Source: Paenibacillus eucommiae (lineage in GTDB: Bacteria > Bacillota > Bacilli > Paenibacillales > NBRC-103111). Taken from it: DNA of 64,000 bases. The stretch's first letter is position 1; each line of letters begins with the position of its first letter. The translations under genes were made by a program, and so were the position numbers. This document shows positions 43,887-53,699 of this stretch, one piece after another. Location: NCBI RefSeq assembly GCF_017874215.1, contig NZ_JAGGLB010000018.1, positions 124,001-188,000 on the forward strand, read 5' to 3'. The notes under the pieces are model-generated. The model saw only the letters and a program-made list of their open reading frames with translations. It was not told the origin of the DNA and ran no database searches.

Positions 43887-45332
43887 TTACATGGCTGCCG
43901 TGTTGTTTGCTTCACCCTGCTTGGGCGAACGGATAAACAGAAACGCTAGAACTGCACCTGCAAAAGCGACGATACCTGACCACAAAAACGCTTGTTGAAA
44001 GCCTTCGTTTAGCGCGGCGACCGGGTCAACACCGCTTTGGGAAGCAGTTATTGAGCCCGCAATCGCAACCATGATGGCCAAACTGATAGCTGAACCAATC
44101 TGGTAGCTCGTATTGGCGAGACCCGATGCGAGCCCTGCTTCCTCGGGTTTTGCCCCCGACATAGCGGACATCGTAGCCGGAATATAGGCAAGCGACATGC
44201 CAAGTGCACCAAGCAAGGATGCCGGAAGAACGTTGGCGATGAAGTTACCATCAACCGGCGTATTGCCAGCGAACAGAAGCATCGAACCTCCGAGTGCAAT
44301 CAATCCAATGACCAGGTTTGCTTTCATCCCGAATTTTCCGATTAATCTACCGGTAATCAAAATCATGAAGATAGCAATTAGAATCGTCATCGGCAGCAAG
44401 CCGACTCCTCCGGCGAAGGCAGAAAACTTTAGCACCTGCTGCATATAGAGATTGAGGAAATACCACAGCGGAATCCAACCACTGGCCAGCATAATGAGCG
44501 CGATATTGCCTGCAGCCAGATTGGGCGCTTTAAAAATCTTCAGTGGAACAAGCGGCTCTTTTTTAGTTGCCTGAACGATCAGGAACAGGATAAATAACAC
44601 GACTCCTGAAATAAGCGTCCACAACGTGGACGGCGCTCCCCATCCATTGTGTTCTGCAGTAACAATGCCATATACCACCAGCACCAAGGCCGCTGTGACA
44701 AAGATGGAGCCAATCACATCAATGCTGCCTTTTCTTCGCATTCCCTTGGCCAAAATTCCAGGAGACAGGAGTAACGCAATAATACCAACGGGTACGTTTA
44801 TGAGAAAGGTCCACTGCCAGCTTAGCCACTCGGTAATGACCCCACCGAGAAACACGCCGGCCGAACCGCCGGCAGCAGCTGATGCGCCCCAGAAACCTAA
44901 TGCTTTCCCTAATTCTTTGGGGTTGCCGCCGAAGAGCATCATGACAATCGTTAACGCGGATGGGGCTATTAATGCGGCACCTAATCCTTGCAAGGCGCGG
45001 CCCACATTAAGCGACTCCTCGTTCCATGCGAGTCCTGCCAGCAAAGAGGCAAGCGTCAGAATGGAAAATCCCCACATGAATATGCGTCGCTGGCCAAATA
45101 GATCGGACAATCGGCCACCGAGCAGCAGTAACCCGCCAAAGAAAATGACATACGCATTGAAAACCCACTGCAAACTTGCCTGCGAATAACCGAGCGCTCC
45201 TTTGATGGCTGGCAGTGCAACGCCGATAATGGATGTGTCCATAATCACCATAAAATTGGCAAGGCATAGTAAAGCCAGCGCCATCCAGCGCTTGGGATCT
45301 GCTTGCGGTAAAGCCTGTGCTTGATTATTCAT
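43887..45332 (-). CDS. MFS exporter, DHA2 (14-span) type
   Basis: A 481-residue major facilitator of the EmrB/QacA family with about 14 membrane spans. LGGRLSDLFGQRR at about residues 75-87 is the loop 2-3 motif, and QWVFNAYVIFFGG and GPSALT-like APSALTIVM segments fit this family. Such proteins expel drugs or metabolites using proton movement. Its promoter carries the same operator sequence as csoR and copZ, so copper control is likely although no copper motif is seen in the protein. AAAAGGGAGG precedes the ATG. Confidence 0.9.
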   Translation of the reverse strand: MNNQAQALPQADPKRWMALALLCLANFMVIMDTSIIGVALPAIKGALGYSQASLQWVFNAYVIFFGGLLLLGGRLSDLFGQRRIFMWGFSILTLASLLAGLAWNEESLNVGRALQGLGAALIAPSALTIVMMLFGGNPKELGKALGFWGASAAAGGSAGVFLGGVITEWLSWQWTFLINVPVGIIALLLSPGILAKGMRRKGSIDVIGSIFVTAALVLVVYGIVTAEHNGWGAPSTLWTLISGVVLFILFLIVQATKKEPLVPLKIFKAPNLAAGNIALIMLASGWIPLWYFLNLYMQQVLKFSAFAGGVGLLPMTILIAIFMILITGRLIGKFGMKANLVIGLIALGGSMLLFAGNTPVDGNFIANVLPASLLGALGMSLAYIPATMSAMSGAKPEEAGLASGLANTSYQIGSAISLAIMVAIAGSITASQSGVDPVAALNEGFQQAFLWSGIVAFAGAVLAFLFIRSPKQGEANNTAAM

Positions 45333-45389
45333 GATTTTCTTCCTCCCTTTTCATGCAACTCAGAATTAAAAACATCTCGTCACTACAAT

Positions 45390-45418
45390 ATAGTATAGCC
45401 CCCTACCCTATTTGTCAA
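45390..45418 (-). promoter_or_regulatory. MFS exporter promoter with CsoR-like operator
   Basis: On the minus strand TTGACA (45413-45418) pairs with TACTAT 17 bases away (45390-45395). TATAGCCCCCTACCCTATT (45394-45412) lies in the spacer and matches the csoR and copZ operators. Confidence 0.72.
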
Positions 45419-45495
45419 GAAAGATTTGTCATCTTCTCCTCCTCTGTTGCTTCTGTAGGATCAGTTGACCTGATTTCATATTTAGAATAGAAATT

Positions 45496-45522
45496 AAAAA
45501 AAGGAACCCTCAGGGTCCCTTT
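45496..45522 (-). terminator. Terminator of the glutamate dehydrogenase gene
   Basis: On the minus strand AAGGGACCCTGAGGGTTCCTT forms a hairpin followed by TTTTT. Confidence 0.85.
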
Positions 45523-45566
45523 GCATTAGTTGTTAACATCTATAAAAGTACGTAAAAACCTAAAGC

Positions 45567-46853
45567 CTACAGCCATCCACGGTATCTGCTTGCTTCCGCA
45601 GCCTTCCTGATGCCGACCATATAAGCGGCCAAGCGTGGCGTGATTTTACGTGATTTTGCGTTTTCGAGTACGTTATGAACGGCTTCCACCATTTTATTTT
45701 CCAGTTGTTTGTTGATTTCTTCTTCTGCCCAATAGTAGCCCTGATTGTTCTGCACCCACTCGAAATACGAGACGGTTACACCACCAGCATTGGCCAGCAC
45801 GTCTGGAATCACAAGAATTCCCCGCTCATGCAGTCTTTCCGATGCTTCGAGCGTCGTCGGTCCATTGGCAGCTTCTACAACAAGCTGTGCCTGAATGGCA
45901 TCTGCATTATCAAGCGTGATTTGGTTCTCCATGGCAGCTGGAACGAGTACGTCACATGGCAGCACCAAAAACTCTTCATTCGATAAGCGAGTTGAAAACA
46001 GGTTCGTTACACTACCGAAGGAGTCACGCCGGTCGAGTAAATAAGGGATGTCCAATCCTTCTTCATTGTAAATACCGCCATTCACATCGCTGATTCCTAC
46101 GACAGTTGCTCCCCAAGAATGCAGGATTTCTGCCAGATTACTGCCCACATTACCGAACCCTTGAATACAGACCTTCAGACCCTCCAAGGACTTTCCTTGC
46201 AGCAAAGCCGCTTCCCGTAGCGCAATAGCGGTTCCAAGCGAGGTTGCTTTTTCTCTGCCGCGGGAGCCGCCTAGTACAATGGGCTTGCCCGTAATGAAGC
46301 CCGGAGAATCATTCTCGCGGATACTGCTGTATTCGTCAAGCATCCAGGCCATGATTTGCGCGTTCGTATAAACGTCTGGGGCCGGAATATCCTTGGTCGG
46401 ACCGACGATTTGGCTGATTGCTCTTACGTAGCCTCTTGCCAAACGTTCAACCTCACCAACGGACATGCTCCGCGGATCGCACACGATACCGCCTTTACCG
46501 CCGCCAAAGGGCAGATCGAAAATTCCACATTTAATCGTCATCCAGAGAGACAGCGCCGATACTTCATCTGCTGTTACACTTGGATGAAAGCGAATTCCAC
46601 CTTTGGTAGGACCTGTTGCATCATTATGTTGTGCCCTATATCCGGTGAATACCTGCACTTTGCCATCATCCATACGAACAGGAATTCTAACCGTAAGAAG
46701 CCGTAGAGGCTCTTTTAACAATTCATAGAACGATTCATTGTAACCCATAATATCTAGTGCTTTGCGGATAACTTGCTGTGTTGACACCATTATATTTTCA
46801 TCAGTCGGCGGATTACTTGCACCTACAATTACTCTTTTAACAATATTTTTCAC
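45567..46853 (-). CDS. Glutamate dehydrogenase (Glu/Leu/Phe/Val family)
   Basis: A 428-residue NAD(P)-linked dehydrogenase converting glutamate to 2-oxoglutarate and ammonia. GPTKGGIRFHP near residue 81, PFGGGKGGI near 113 (catalytic Lys region), PAPDVYT near 157 and the Rossmann GFGNVGSN near 231 are present. It starts at GTG 46853 behind GGAGGT. It is close to GudB/RocG of Bacillus. It stands alone, so whether it is catabolic cannot be read from context. Confidence 0.95.
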   Translation of the reverse strand: MKNIVKRVIVGASNPPTDENIMVSTQQVIRKALDIMGYNESFYELLKEPLRLLTVRIPVRMDDGKVQVFTGYRAQHNDATGPTKGGIRFHPSVTADEVSALSLWMTIKCGIFDLPFGGGKGGIVCDPRSMSVGEVERLARGYVRAISQIVGPTKDIPAPDVYTNAQIMAWMLDEYSSIRENDSPGFITGKPIVLGGSRGREKATSLGTAIALREAALLQGKSLEGLKVCIQGFGNVGSNLAEILHSWGATVVGISDVNGGIYNEEGLDIPYLLDRRDSFGSVTNLFSTRLSNEEFLVLPCDVLVPAAMENQITLDNADAIQAQLVVEAANGPTTLEASERLHERGILVIPDVLANAGGVTVSYFEWVQNNQGYYWAEEEINKQLENKMVEAVHNVLENAKSRKITPRLAAYMVGIRKAAEASRYRGWL

Positions 46854-47126
46854 TGCGAACCTCCATATGCTGTTTTGTAAGCCTTACCTTTACTATACTT
46901 TACCAAGAGAGGCTGGCGAAAACATCCTTTGCAAATTATCTGGAAATCTCCGCACAAAAAAAATCACCGACACGCCTCGCCCACAAGACAGCTGCGGAAA
47001 CCGGCGCTCAGTTCTTAAATCAAGAATCACAAAACTTCTCTTGTCGAGAGCTAGAATATCTAAAACATAGCCCTGCTTAAATATAACATAAACGTAACAT
47101 TAATAACATAGCCATTTTTACGATAT
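46854..47126. other. Gene-free stretch
   Basis: About 270 bases between the epimerase 3' end and the dehydrogenase start. I see no repeat, terminator or RNA in it. Confidence 0.5.
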
Positions 47127-48080
47127 TTAAATTTCAATCACTTTATGAGCTATCAACCAATTGACCGACTCGCGCACGGCTTCTAAAGAAGTATACCGCG
47201 GGCTGTACCCGATCAGACGTCTTGCTTTCTCTATACTACAGTTTGGACTGCGGGATATATGATCCCAAATCACTTCGGCCTCATCCTGAGATATGGACTG
47301 GCGCAAAACCTCAAAAGGTCCATAAGATAGATTCGCTTCCTGTCCGAACCATGATGCCACTGTTTCTGCATAGCCCCTTAGCGTTACAGCTGCTGGAGAT
47401 ACGATGTGAAAGCTTTGGCCAATCGATTGACTCCAGTACTGGGATGCCTTAACAAAAGACTGCGCCACATCTTCAGCGTGAACGTGATGCAAGGTTTCCA
47501 GTCCATAATTCGGGAGGGTGACAGGTTGTCCAGTGGCCAAGCGAACAAACACCTGCGGATCGATATGCCCAACGGGATTGATCGGTGCCCATCCAGGTCC
47601 TACAATATGCCCGGGGTGCAGCACCGTAGCCGGAAAGCCATCTCTTCTCGCTTTAAGCTGCAAATAGGCCTCGATTTGCTCTTTCTCTATGCCATAATCA
47701 CCGAAGGGACGTCGCGGCTGCTCTTCAGTTACAGGCACTTCCACGGGAGTACCGTGCACCCATATGGTGCCACAGCTGATGAAATGCTGAACATGTCCTT
47801 CAAGAGCCTCCACTAGATGCTTCGCACTATCCAGCGTAAAACATATCATATCGATAACTACGTCCGGCTGCAAAGCAGCAATTTTCGGCCCAAAGCTGCC
47901 ATCCGCCTCTTCAGCACCGCGATTAGCAGTAACCTGCTTAACGGAATTCCACGCGGGATCTGCCTCGTACGGCTGGCGACTTCCTCTGCTTACATTGATC
48001 ACTTCATGACCCAAACGTACTAGCATAGGAACCAAATATGTACCCACATGCCCACTTCCGCCAATCACCACATAACGCAT
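47127..48080 (-). CDS. NAD-dependent epimerase/dehydratase family protein
   Basis: A 317-residue extended SDR. GGSGHVGTYLVP at residues 7-18 is the nucleotide-binding motif, D..D.I.F in VIDMICF follows, and the active-site Tyr may be in FGDYGIEKEQ near 139-148 (YxxxK). I start at ATG 48080 behind AAAGGGTG; the frame extends to 48167 without support. Substrates of related proteins are nucleotide sugars or small aldehydes. No neighbours help. Confidence 0.85.
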   Translation of the reverse strand: MRYVVIGGSGHVGTYLVPMLVRLGHEVINVSRGSRQPYEADPAWNSVKQVTANRGAEEADGSFGPKIAALQPDVVIDMICFTLDSAKHLVEALEGHVQHFISCGTIWVHGTPVEVPVTEEQPRRPFGDYGIEKEQIEAYLQLKARRDGFPATVLHPGHIVGPGWAPINPVGHIDPQVFVRLATGQPVTLPNYGLETLHHVHAEDVAQSFVKASQYWSQSIGQSFHIVSPAAVTLRGYAETVASWFGQEANLSYGPFEVLRQSISQDEAEVIWDHISRSPNCSIEKARRLIGYSPRYTSLEAVRESVNWLIAHKVIEI

Positions 48081-48381
48081 TGCAATCACCCTTTCATGGT
48101 ACTTAAGTCCAATATAGTAGAAAAGATAGCCTTTTAAAAGTCTACCATGTTTATGAGCCTGCTTCAAAAGTTATTATTTTGCCCGCCAAGCGTGGCCTAG
48201 AAACCTGCATATTTACATTTTATAGGAACTTATTAATGTGTCAAATTGCTTTCCTTAGTCTTTATTGACTTGGATTGACCTACATGTCTCATTATTACTT
48301 AATTACGTAATAACGTACATGGGACTGGCCAGATTCCGACGCTGAAGAGGGCTTTAGGCAGTTATGAACATTTTGAACGAA

Positions 48382-48471
48382 GCGGTAGTGGACATGAGAT
48401 CCTTTATTCCCCTGAAATGAGGCCATTCCAAAAACTTGCGGACATGAGATCCCTTATTTGCCCTGAATGGG
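48382..48471. repeat. Family C repeat (GGACATGAGATCCCTTATT), copy 2
   Basis: Two units, GTGGACATGAGATCCTTTATT and GCGGACATGAGATCCCTTATTT, are separated by AAATGAGGCCATTCCAAAAAC as in copy 1. Two further TGTCCGTAAGCCTTC units follow at about 48508-48580. Confidence 0.75.
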
Positions 48472-48662
48472 GTTCAAACAGGAGAAAAAAGCCTCGTTAA
48501 GGGCTTCTGTGTCCGTAAGCCTTCAAAACATGCGATTTTGGCACAAATAACGGCTGTGATGTCCGTAAGCCTTCGCCCCTACGTGGGTTCAAACGCAAAC
48601 TTTGATATAAGACGATGTATTCCCCGGATGAAAATCTTATGTCCTATGTAAGCATAGGAATT

Positions 48663-48875
48663 ATGCGTGCTGGCAAAACGTTGGAGTTGGGCAGAGCATC
48701 GCTAAATCCAGAGGGTGTGTTTGGTATAACTTATTTTGCGCCAGGCCATACAGATACCAATGATTCGTTCGGGGTGAAGTTCCTGCGGACATTTTATGGA
48801 AGAAGAAGCAACAATACTATAGAAGATTTAGGATCTCTAGCGAAACAAATGAGCTATCCTTGTGCGCAATTTTAA
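48663..48875 (+). CDS. Possible small protein of unknown function
   Basis: A 70-residue open frame (MRAGKTLELGRASLNPEGVF at its start) with AGGAATT before ATG 48663 and a hairpin directly after its stop. The frame is open further upstream to 48615. I recognise no family, and no membrane span or signal is seen. The composition looks protein-like and the following terminator supports it. It could be a fragment of a larger gene. It is the only candidate gene on the + strand in this gap. Confidence 0.3.
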   Translation: MRAGKTLELGRASLNPEGVFGITYFAPGHTDTNDSFGVKFLRTFYGRRSNNTIEDLGSLAKQMSYPCAQF

Positions 48876-48912
48876 ATACAGGAATAGCCGTCCATGACAG
48901 CCATTCCTGTAT
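48876..48912. terminator. Hairpin terminator between the small gene and the hydrolase gene
   Basis: ATACAGGAAT and ATTCCTGTAT form a 10 bp stem, extended by AGCC. It is followed by ATTTTAT on the + strand and by TTTAAAATT on the minus strand. Confidence 0.65.
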
Positions 48913-48963
48913 ATTTTATCCCTTAGTCTATCAAGGCTTCCCCTAATAGAAAAGGATGCGCCA

Positions 48964-50892
48964 TCACTTATCCGTAAACATCCGCTTCAAATAAGGATTC
49001 GACGTAAATTGATCTCCTTGATACATGTAGATCCCATCAACTCCAAGACTCTCATAGTGCTCAAAATAAGACTTAAGATCGTTTGGCGTATGAGCCATAT
49101 CCAAGCTGCCTGCTCTTGCTTCACTGCCAATACTCCATTTCCAGCCGTCTATACATCCAAAGACTTTAACTTGCGTGCCTGAACAGAGCTTCAGATAGTG
49201 CTCTACAGGCGGCAAAGGCTCGCTTGAGACTAAATTCGAAGGGACGATTCCATCCAAGAGATGCTCAGCCACACAAATTTCCATTGCCTTGTAATAAATT
49301 GGCTGATCTGCTGGAATTCTTACCTTTAGCTCTAGCTTTCTGCCGGTCATCCGTTCTTTTTCAATCAGCTTCTCACGTGTACTTCTTATTATCTCTATGA
49401 GTGTCTCAACGGACTGATTCGCATAATGCCTCATGTAGTCAAATACCAGTCCATCAATGTCATACTTCTCTATCAGCTCATGAATGACCGCAAGCGCGTA
49501 TTGACGGACGGGTGCTACCGAATAATCCAAATCACCGTCCTTGATCCACTGCGGATGATCCCTGACAAACTTCTCGGACAATTCAGGAATGCCCAGATAA
49601 GGACGGTTCATCCCGATATTGGCTGTAAATCGTACAGGCTTGACGTTCGAGCTGTGATTCGAAGCTTCCAACGCGCTGTCCTTCTGCCAATCTTCCATGT
49701 GGTCTTTCATATGATCCTTCATATACTGAATGGATTCCTGGAGAATGTCACAGCTATTGACTAGCTTCACAGGATCATCGATAATCGTGTTCTCATCCGT
49801 CATCGAGGGCAAATTCAGCTTCTCCAGAAAGCTGCTGTGATGAAGCGACTTCATGCCGATGCGGATCGTTTGGCAATTGATTTCCTGGGGATTCAAGCGC
49901 ATGAACTCTTCCAGCATAATGCTGTTCATCGTTTCCGCATCGTGAAAGCCATGCAGGGTATAGCTGTAAGGCTCATAATAAAGGATGAGCTCTGGAGTCT
50001 TCAGCTTGCTTGCTGATGAATCTTCCTTCTGCCTCCAAGCGAGTCCTTCCGATTCTGCTGATCTGTCTGATCCTTCCACTGCAACTGTTTCGGCCGCTTC
50101 CAGTGGTACAAGCTTGACGTAATCCAGCGGTACAAAATCGTAATGATTGACAATAGACTCCTGCAGCTGGGTTATTTCTATATAGCCATGGTCAATGGAA
50201 CAGCGCTTCCAAAAAATCTCTTTGTTTTGTTTGCCTCCATAATCACTTTGCAGCAAATCCATACTATTTCCCGGAGTAATAAAGCGGCGATAGGCCTCCC
50301 CTTCCGTCCTCGCCAGAAAGCGCGGAGTCCCGCTGCCAAAGCCAAAATGAATGTCATACTCCCCAACTGTGTTTAAAGGAATTCGAAAAGCAGGCAACTG
50401 CTCCTTATATTTCGCCCCTATTTGACTGCTTTTACCACCTGCTCCAGCCGGGCTGAGCTTCCAGTTCCCTTCTCCCTGCTGCGGATCCCAGGAAGCGTTA
50501 TCGCCCAAGTATTCCGCCCAATTTTGCAAATAAATAACGCCCGATGGTTCCAGACTCATATGTTCCACAGCTTCTATAACCCCACTAGTAGTTACAGAGA
50601 TCACTTTAACACTTACAACACCTACATATTCCCCAAGATTGATGTACGGGTTCCAATACAAGATTGGCTCACTTTTGCCATACAATCGAACAATGCCCAT
50701 AGCCTGTGCCTGATTCCACAAAAAGCTGCTGCCGTTCAGTGCTGTTTCCGCCTCAAGATCCGCATAAATACTTGCTGTATACCAGTCATCTCCAGCAGCC
50801 TTGTATAAAACCTGACAAGACACATAGTCATTTTCACCGGTCAGCTTCAATTCAACGAGATTGTCGCGACGCTGCTTCAACGATTGAATCAT
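48964..50892 (-). CDS. Putative glycoside hydrolase-like protein (family not recognised)
   Basis: A 642-residue protein without signal peptide. The first half (to about residue 280) is beta-rich and resembles a carbohydrate-binding or jelly-roll module. The second half has features of a TIM-barrel hydrolase: MNRPYLGI, YDIDGLVFDYMRHYAN near 490-505, LLDGIVPSN, and GVDGIYMYQGDQF near the C-terminus. The (D/N)G..FDY.R pattern is reminiscent of glycosyl-hydrolase-like 10. It is the last gene of the sugar-uptake module, 71 bases after the solute-binding gene. It likely acts inside the cell on imported oligosaccharide. Confidence 0.65.
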   Translation of the reverse strand: MIQSLKQRRDNLVELKLTGENDYVSCQVLYKAAGDDWYTASIYADLEAETALNGSSFLWNQAQAMGIVRLYGKSEPILYWNPYINLGEYVGVVSVKVISVTTSGVIEAVEHMSLEPSGVIYLQNWAEYLGDNASWDPQQGEGNWKLSPAGAGGKSSQIGAKYKEQLPAFRIPLNTVGEYDIHFGFGSGTPRFLARTEGEAYRRFITPGNSMDLLQSDYGGKQNKEIFWKRCSIDHGYIEITQLQESIVNHYDFVPLDYVKLVPLEAAETVAVEGSDRSAESEGLAWRQKEDSSASKLKTPELILYYEPYSYTLHGFHDAETMNSIMLEEFMRLNPQEINCQTIRIGMKSLHHSSFLEKLNLPSMTDENTIIDDPVKLVNSCDILQESIQYMKDHMKDHMEDWQKDSALEASNHSSNVKPVRFTANIGMNRPYLGIPELSEKFVRDHPQWIKDGDLDYSVAPVRQYALAVIHELIEKYDIDGLVFDYMRHYANQSVETLIEIIRSTREKLIEKERMTGRKLELKVRIPADQPIYYKAMEICVAEHLLDGIVPSNLVSSEPLPPVEHYLKLCSGTQVKVFGCIDGWKWSIGSEARAGSLDMAHTPNDLKSYFEHYESLGVDGIYMYQGDQFTSNPYLKRMFTDK

Positions 50893-50963
50893 AGGATGGC
50901 TCCTTTTTCTTTAAATTCCTTCACTTTGCTTTAAACTCCATCACTTTACTTACAATACCATGA

Positions 50964-52616
50964 TTACTGTTTCAACAACTCACTTACCAGCGGTGCCTTA
51001 TTTAATTCCACATGGATCTTTTCTAATCCTGCACTATCCAGCTTTTTCAAATAATTGTCCCATTCCTTATCGATGTCCACTTCCCCAGTTATTGCTTTAT
51101 ACATAAACTCTTTGCGCATAGTCTCCAGACCGGAATCATATTGTTTCGACAAATCAGCGAGCTTGGTTTCAGAGAACATATCATTTCTGTGCGGATAAAT
51201 GCCGTATTTCTCCGCCCATTCTCCTCCGGCGTACTTATAAAGCTTTGCTGTTAACTCATCATGATATAAATACTGCAATTCCTTAGGAGAAATATAATTT
51301 CCATTATAGTTATCTACCTTTGGAGAATTTTCGATGCTAATCGGGCTCGATTTGTAAGGCTCTCCTTCCCAATTCCAATTCACACCTTCCTCACCGAATA
51401 AAGTCCATACTTGGGCTTCCTTATCGAAATACATATATTCCATGAGCTGTAGAATTCGGATTAGTTTCTCATCACTGACATCCTTCTTCACAACGAAGCT
51501 GTAGCGGTATGGATTATAGTACCGGTTCGTTCCGCCTTTACCACTTTCCCCAACTTCAGGCGGTGCATATAAAATCTTGGATTCAGGTACGTTGTTTAAC
51601 AATTTGTGAGGGGAGCGGTCGATATATAAAGGGTTCAAGTATTGGTATTGATTTGGAAAATAGCCGATTTTGTTAGCAGCGATCTTTTCATGAAACTTGT
51701 TCCAATCAAGCGTTACGAATTCCTTGTCAATGTAGCCTGATTTGTATAGGGAGTTTACATATTTCAAGAAATCTTTGTACTGGTTAGATGCATAATATAA
51801 AACCGTTTTACTGTTATCCTCTACATTTTGTCCGTCTGCAAAACCGAACATGCCCTCAATGGTGGACCAGCTGTAAACCATAAATTCATTCCCGCTCATC
51901 CCGTACGTATCTTTCTTACTGTTCTGATCAGGGTCGTCTTCGGTGAAGCGCTTTAGAATATTGGTCAGCTCTGCTTGTGTAAATGGCGTATCGGTCACCC
52001 AAATTCGGCCAGCGTCATCGAGCTGCTCCAGCTTCCCATTTGGTTTGATGCCCAGATTTTCCAGCCAGTCCAGCCGGTACGTGGAGGAGAAATAAATGGA
52101 ATCATCCTCATACATCCCGGTCAGGGCTCTATATTCGTCCGGATTATCCTTCATCTGGTTCATATTCCAGCCAAACGAATATTTACTGAGCAGCTTTGCA
52201 TAGGAAGGTGCATATTGTTCAATCAGCTTTCTTGGAATTGTGCGCGTTAAACCTTGCTCATACAGCTCAAGAGAATCCTTGCCGATCCATCCAGCATCCG
52301 GCATTTCCCCTGAAGCGAGCATCAAATCGAGCTGCTGCGCGTTATTAATATCCACTTTCACATCTTTCAGCTTAATGTTTAATTGTTTTTCCAGCTGCTT
52401 CTGAGTCCAGTCTCCCTCAACAGATGTATGGAAATTAACTGAGATCCAGGAAATATCCAGCTTTTTGTCCAAAGCCCCTGCTGCCTGCTCTGTCACCTTA
52501 GGTGTTTCTGTCTGGTTATCTGTGTCGCTGCCGTTCTTTTTTTCCGAGCTGCTGCAGGCTGCTATACTGGCAACCAATACTGTCATTAGTAGTACATAGG
52601 CCAATTTTTTCAGCAT
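50964..52616 (-). CDS. Extracellular sugar-binding lipoprotein of an ABC importer (LplA type)
   Basis: A 550-residue solute-binding lipoprotein. The signal ends in SIAAC with the lipidated Cys at about residue 21, followed by a Ser/Lys/Thr-rich linker. Its size is that of the LplA/YtcQ group for oligosaccharides. I start at ATG 52616, 8 bases after GGGGAGG; the frame runs further upstream. It works with the two permeases upstream. As usual for this group, no ATPase is encoded here, and a shared MsmX-type ATPase is expected. Confidence 0.9.
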   Translation of the reverse strand: MLKKLAYVLLMTVLVASIAACSSSEKKNGSDTDNQTETPKVTEQAAGALDKKLDISWISVNFHTSVEGDWTQKQLEKQLNIKLKDVKVDINNAQQLDLMLASGEMPDAGWIGKDSLELYEQGLTRTIPRKLIEQYAPSYAKLLSKYSFGWNMNQMKDNPDEYRALTGMYEDDSIYFSSTYRLDWLENLGIKPNGKLEQLDDAGRIWVTDTPFTQAELTNILKRFTEDDPDQNSKKDTYGMSGNEFMVYSWSTIEGMFGFADGQNVEDNSKTVLYYASNQYKDFLKYVNSLYKSGYIDKEFVTLDWNKFHEKIAANKIGYFPNQYQYLNPLYIDRSPHKLLNNVPESKILYAPPEVGESGKGGTNRYYNPYRYSFVVKKDVSDEKLIRILQLMEYMYFDKEAQVWTLFGEEGVNWNWEGEPYKSSPISIENSPKVDNYNGNYISPKELQYLYHDELTAKLYKYAGGEWAEKYGIYPHRNDMFSETKLADLSKQYDSGLETMRKEFMYKAITGEVDIDKEWDNYLKKLDSAGLEKIHVELNKAPLVSELLKQ

Positions 52617-52749
52617 GTTCATAACCTCCCCATTTTCATGTCCACATTTCTTCAAACGCCTGCTAAACTAAAAGCTTAAAAATAATTCCACTTCCACCGC
52701 TTCACACACCAACCACCTCCCTTTTAGTTCTGATATCTTTTATTTATCG

Positions 52750-53634
52750 CTATCCTTTTAACGAGCCAATCATAATGCCTTTCACAAAATATTTCTGAAA
52801 AAATGGATAGACCATAACGATAGGCCCGATCGTGACAATCGTTACAGCGGCCTGAAAGGTTTGGCTTGTAACAAATAATCCAGGATTCTGCATCTGAAAC
52901 TGCAGCGCTTCCTCTGAGAAATTGCTGGTCATAGCTACCATTCTTTGCAATATCGACTGCAGCACCATTTTGTCCTCGGAGCGGATATAAATCAAGGCAT
53001 CAAACCAGGCATTCCAATGTCCGACCATAGACCATAATGCAACTGTGGCTAGTATCGGCTTGGATAAAGGCACATAAATACGGAACAAAATCGTTAAATA
53101 TCCAGCCCCATCCATAAACGCAGATTCCTCAAGGGCTTTGTCCATCGACATAAAGGTATTGCGGACTATCAAGATCGTAAAGATGCCAACGGCACCAGGC
53201 AAAATGTATACAAGGAGGTTATCCACAAGTCCAAGCTTGCGAATGATAATATAGGTAGGAATCAGGCCCCCACCAAAAAACATCGGAATAAGAAAAATAG
53301 TTGTCATCACATTGCGCAGCGGCAGATCCTTCTTCGAAAGCGGGTAAGCGGCAATCACCGTCAGCACCAGCGATAAGATCGTCCCGCAAATCGTCCTGTA
53401 AATCGTGACCAGATAAGCAAGCGGAATCTTGTTGTCGGAAAAAGCAAAATAATAAGCAGATAAATCAAATGTCTTAGGCCATAGCCGCATGCTCAAGGAT
53501 GCGGATAGCTTAGCATCAGAAATCGATAAAATGAACATATCCCAAAACGGGAGCAAAATTGTCAAACAGAACAGCGCCATAAAGCTGTAATTGAAAATAT
53601 CAAAACATTTGCTGCCCATACTCCGGTTCACCAC
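52750..53634 (-). CDS. Sugar ABC transporter permease (LplC type)
   Basis: A 294-residue membrane protein with about six spans. The EAA loop is EESAFMDGAGYLTILFRIYVP near residues 178-198. The C-terminal YFVKGIMIGSLKG is typical of LplC/YtcP. It starts at GTG 53634 behind AGGGGGA. It pairs with the permease encoded 65 bases upstream. Confidence 0.92.
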   Translation of the reverse strand: MVNRSMGSKCFDIFNYSFMALFCLTILLPFWDMFILSISDAKLSASLSMRLWPKTFDLSAYYFAFSDNKIPLAYLVTIYRTICGTILSLVLTVIAAYPLSKKDLPLRNVMTTIFLIPMFFGGGLIPTYIIIRKLGLVDNLLVYILPGAVGIFTILIVRNTFMSMDKALEESAFMDGAGYLTILFRIYVPLSKPILATVALWSMVGHWNAWFDALIYIRSEDKMVLQSILQRMVAMTSNFSEEALQFQMQNPGLFVTSQTFQAAVTIVTIGPIVMVYPFFQKYFVKGIMIGSLKG

Positions 53635-53699
53635 TGCAAATCCCCCTGTCTATACATCTTCGTTTTCCATATATCTGCTATCTTTTATCTGCTTATCTA

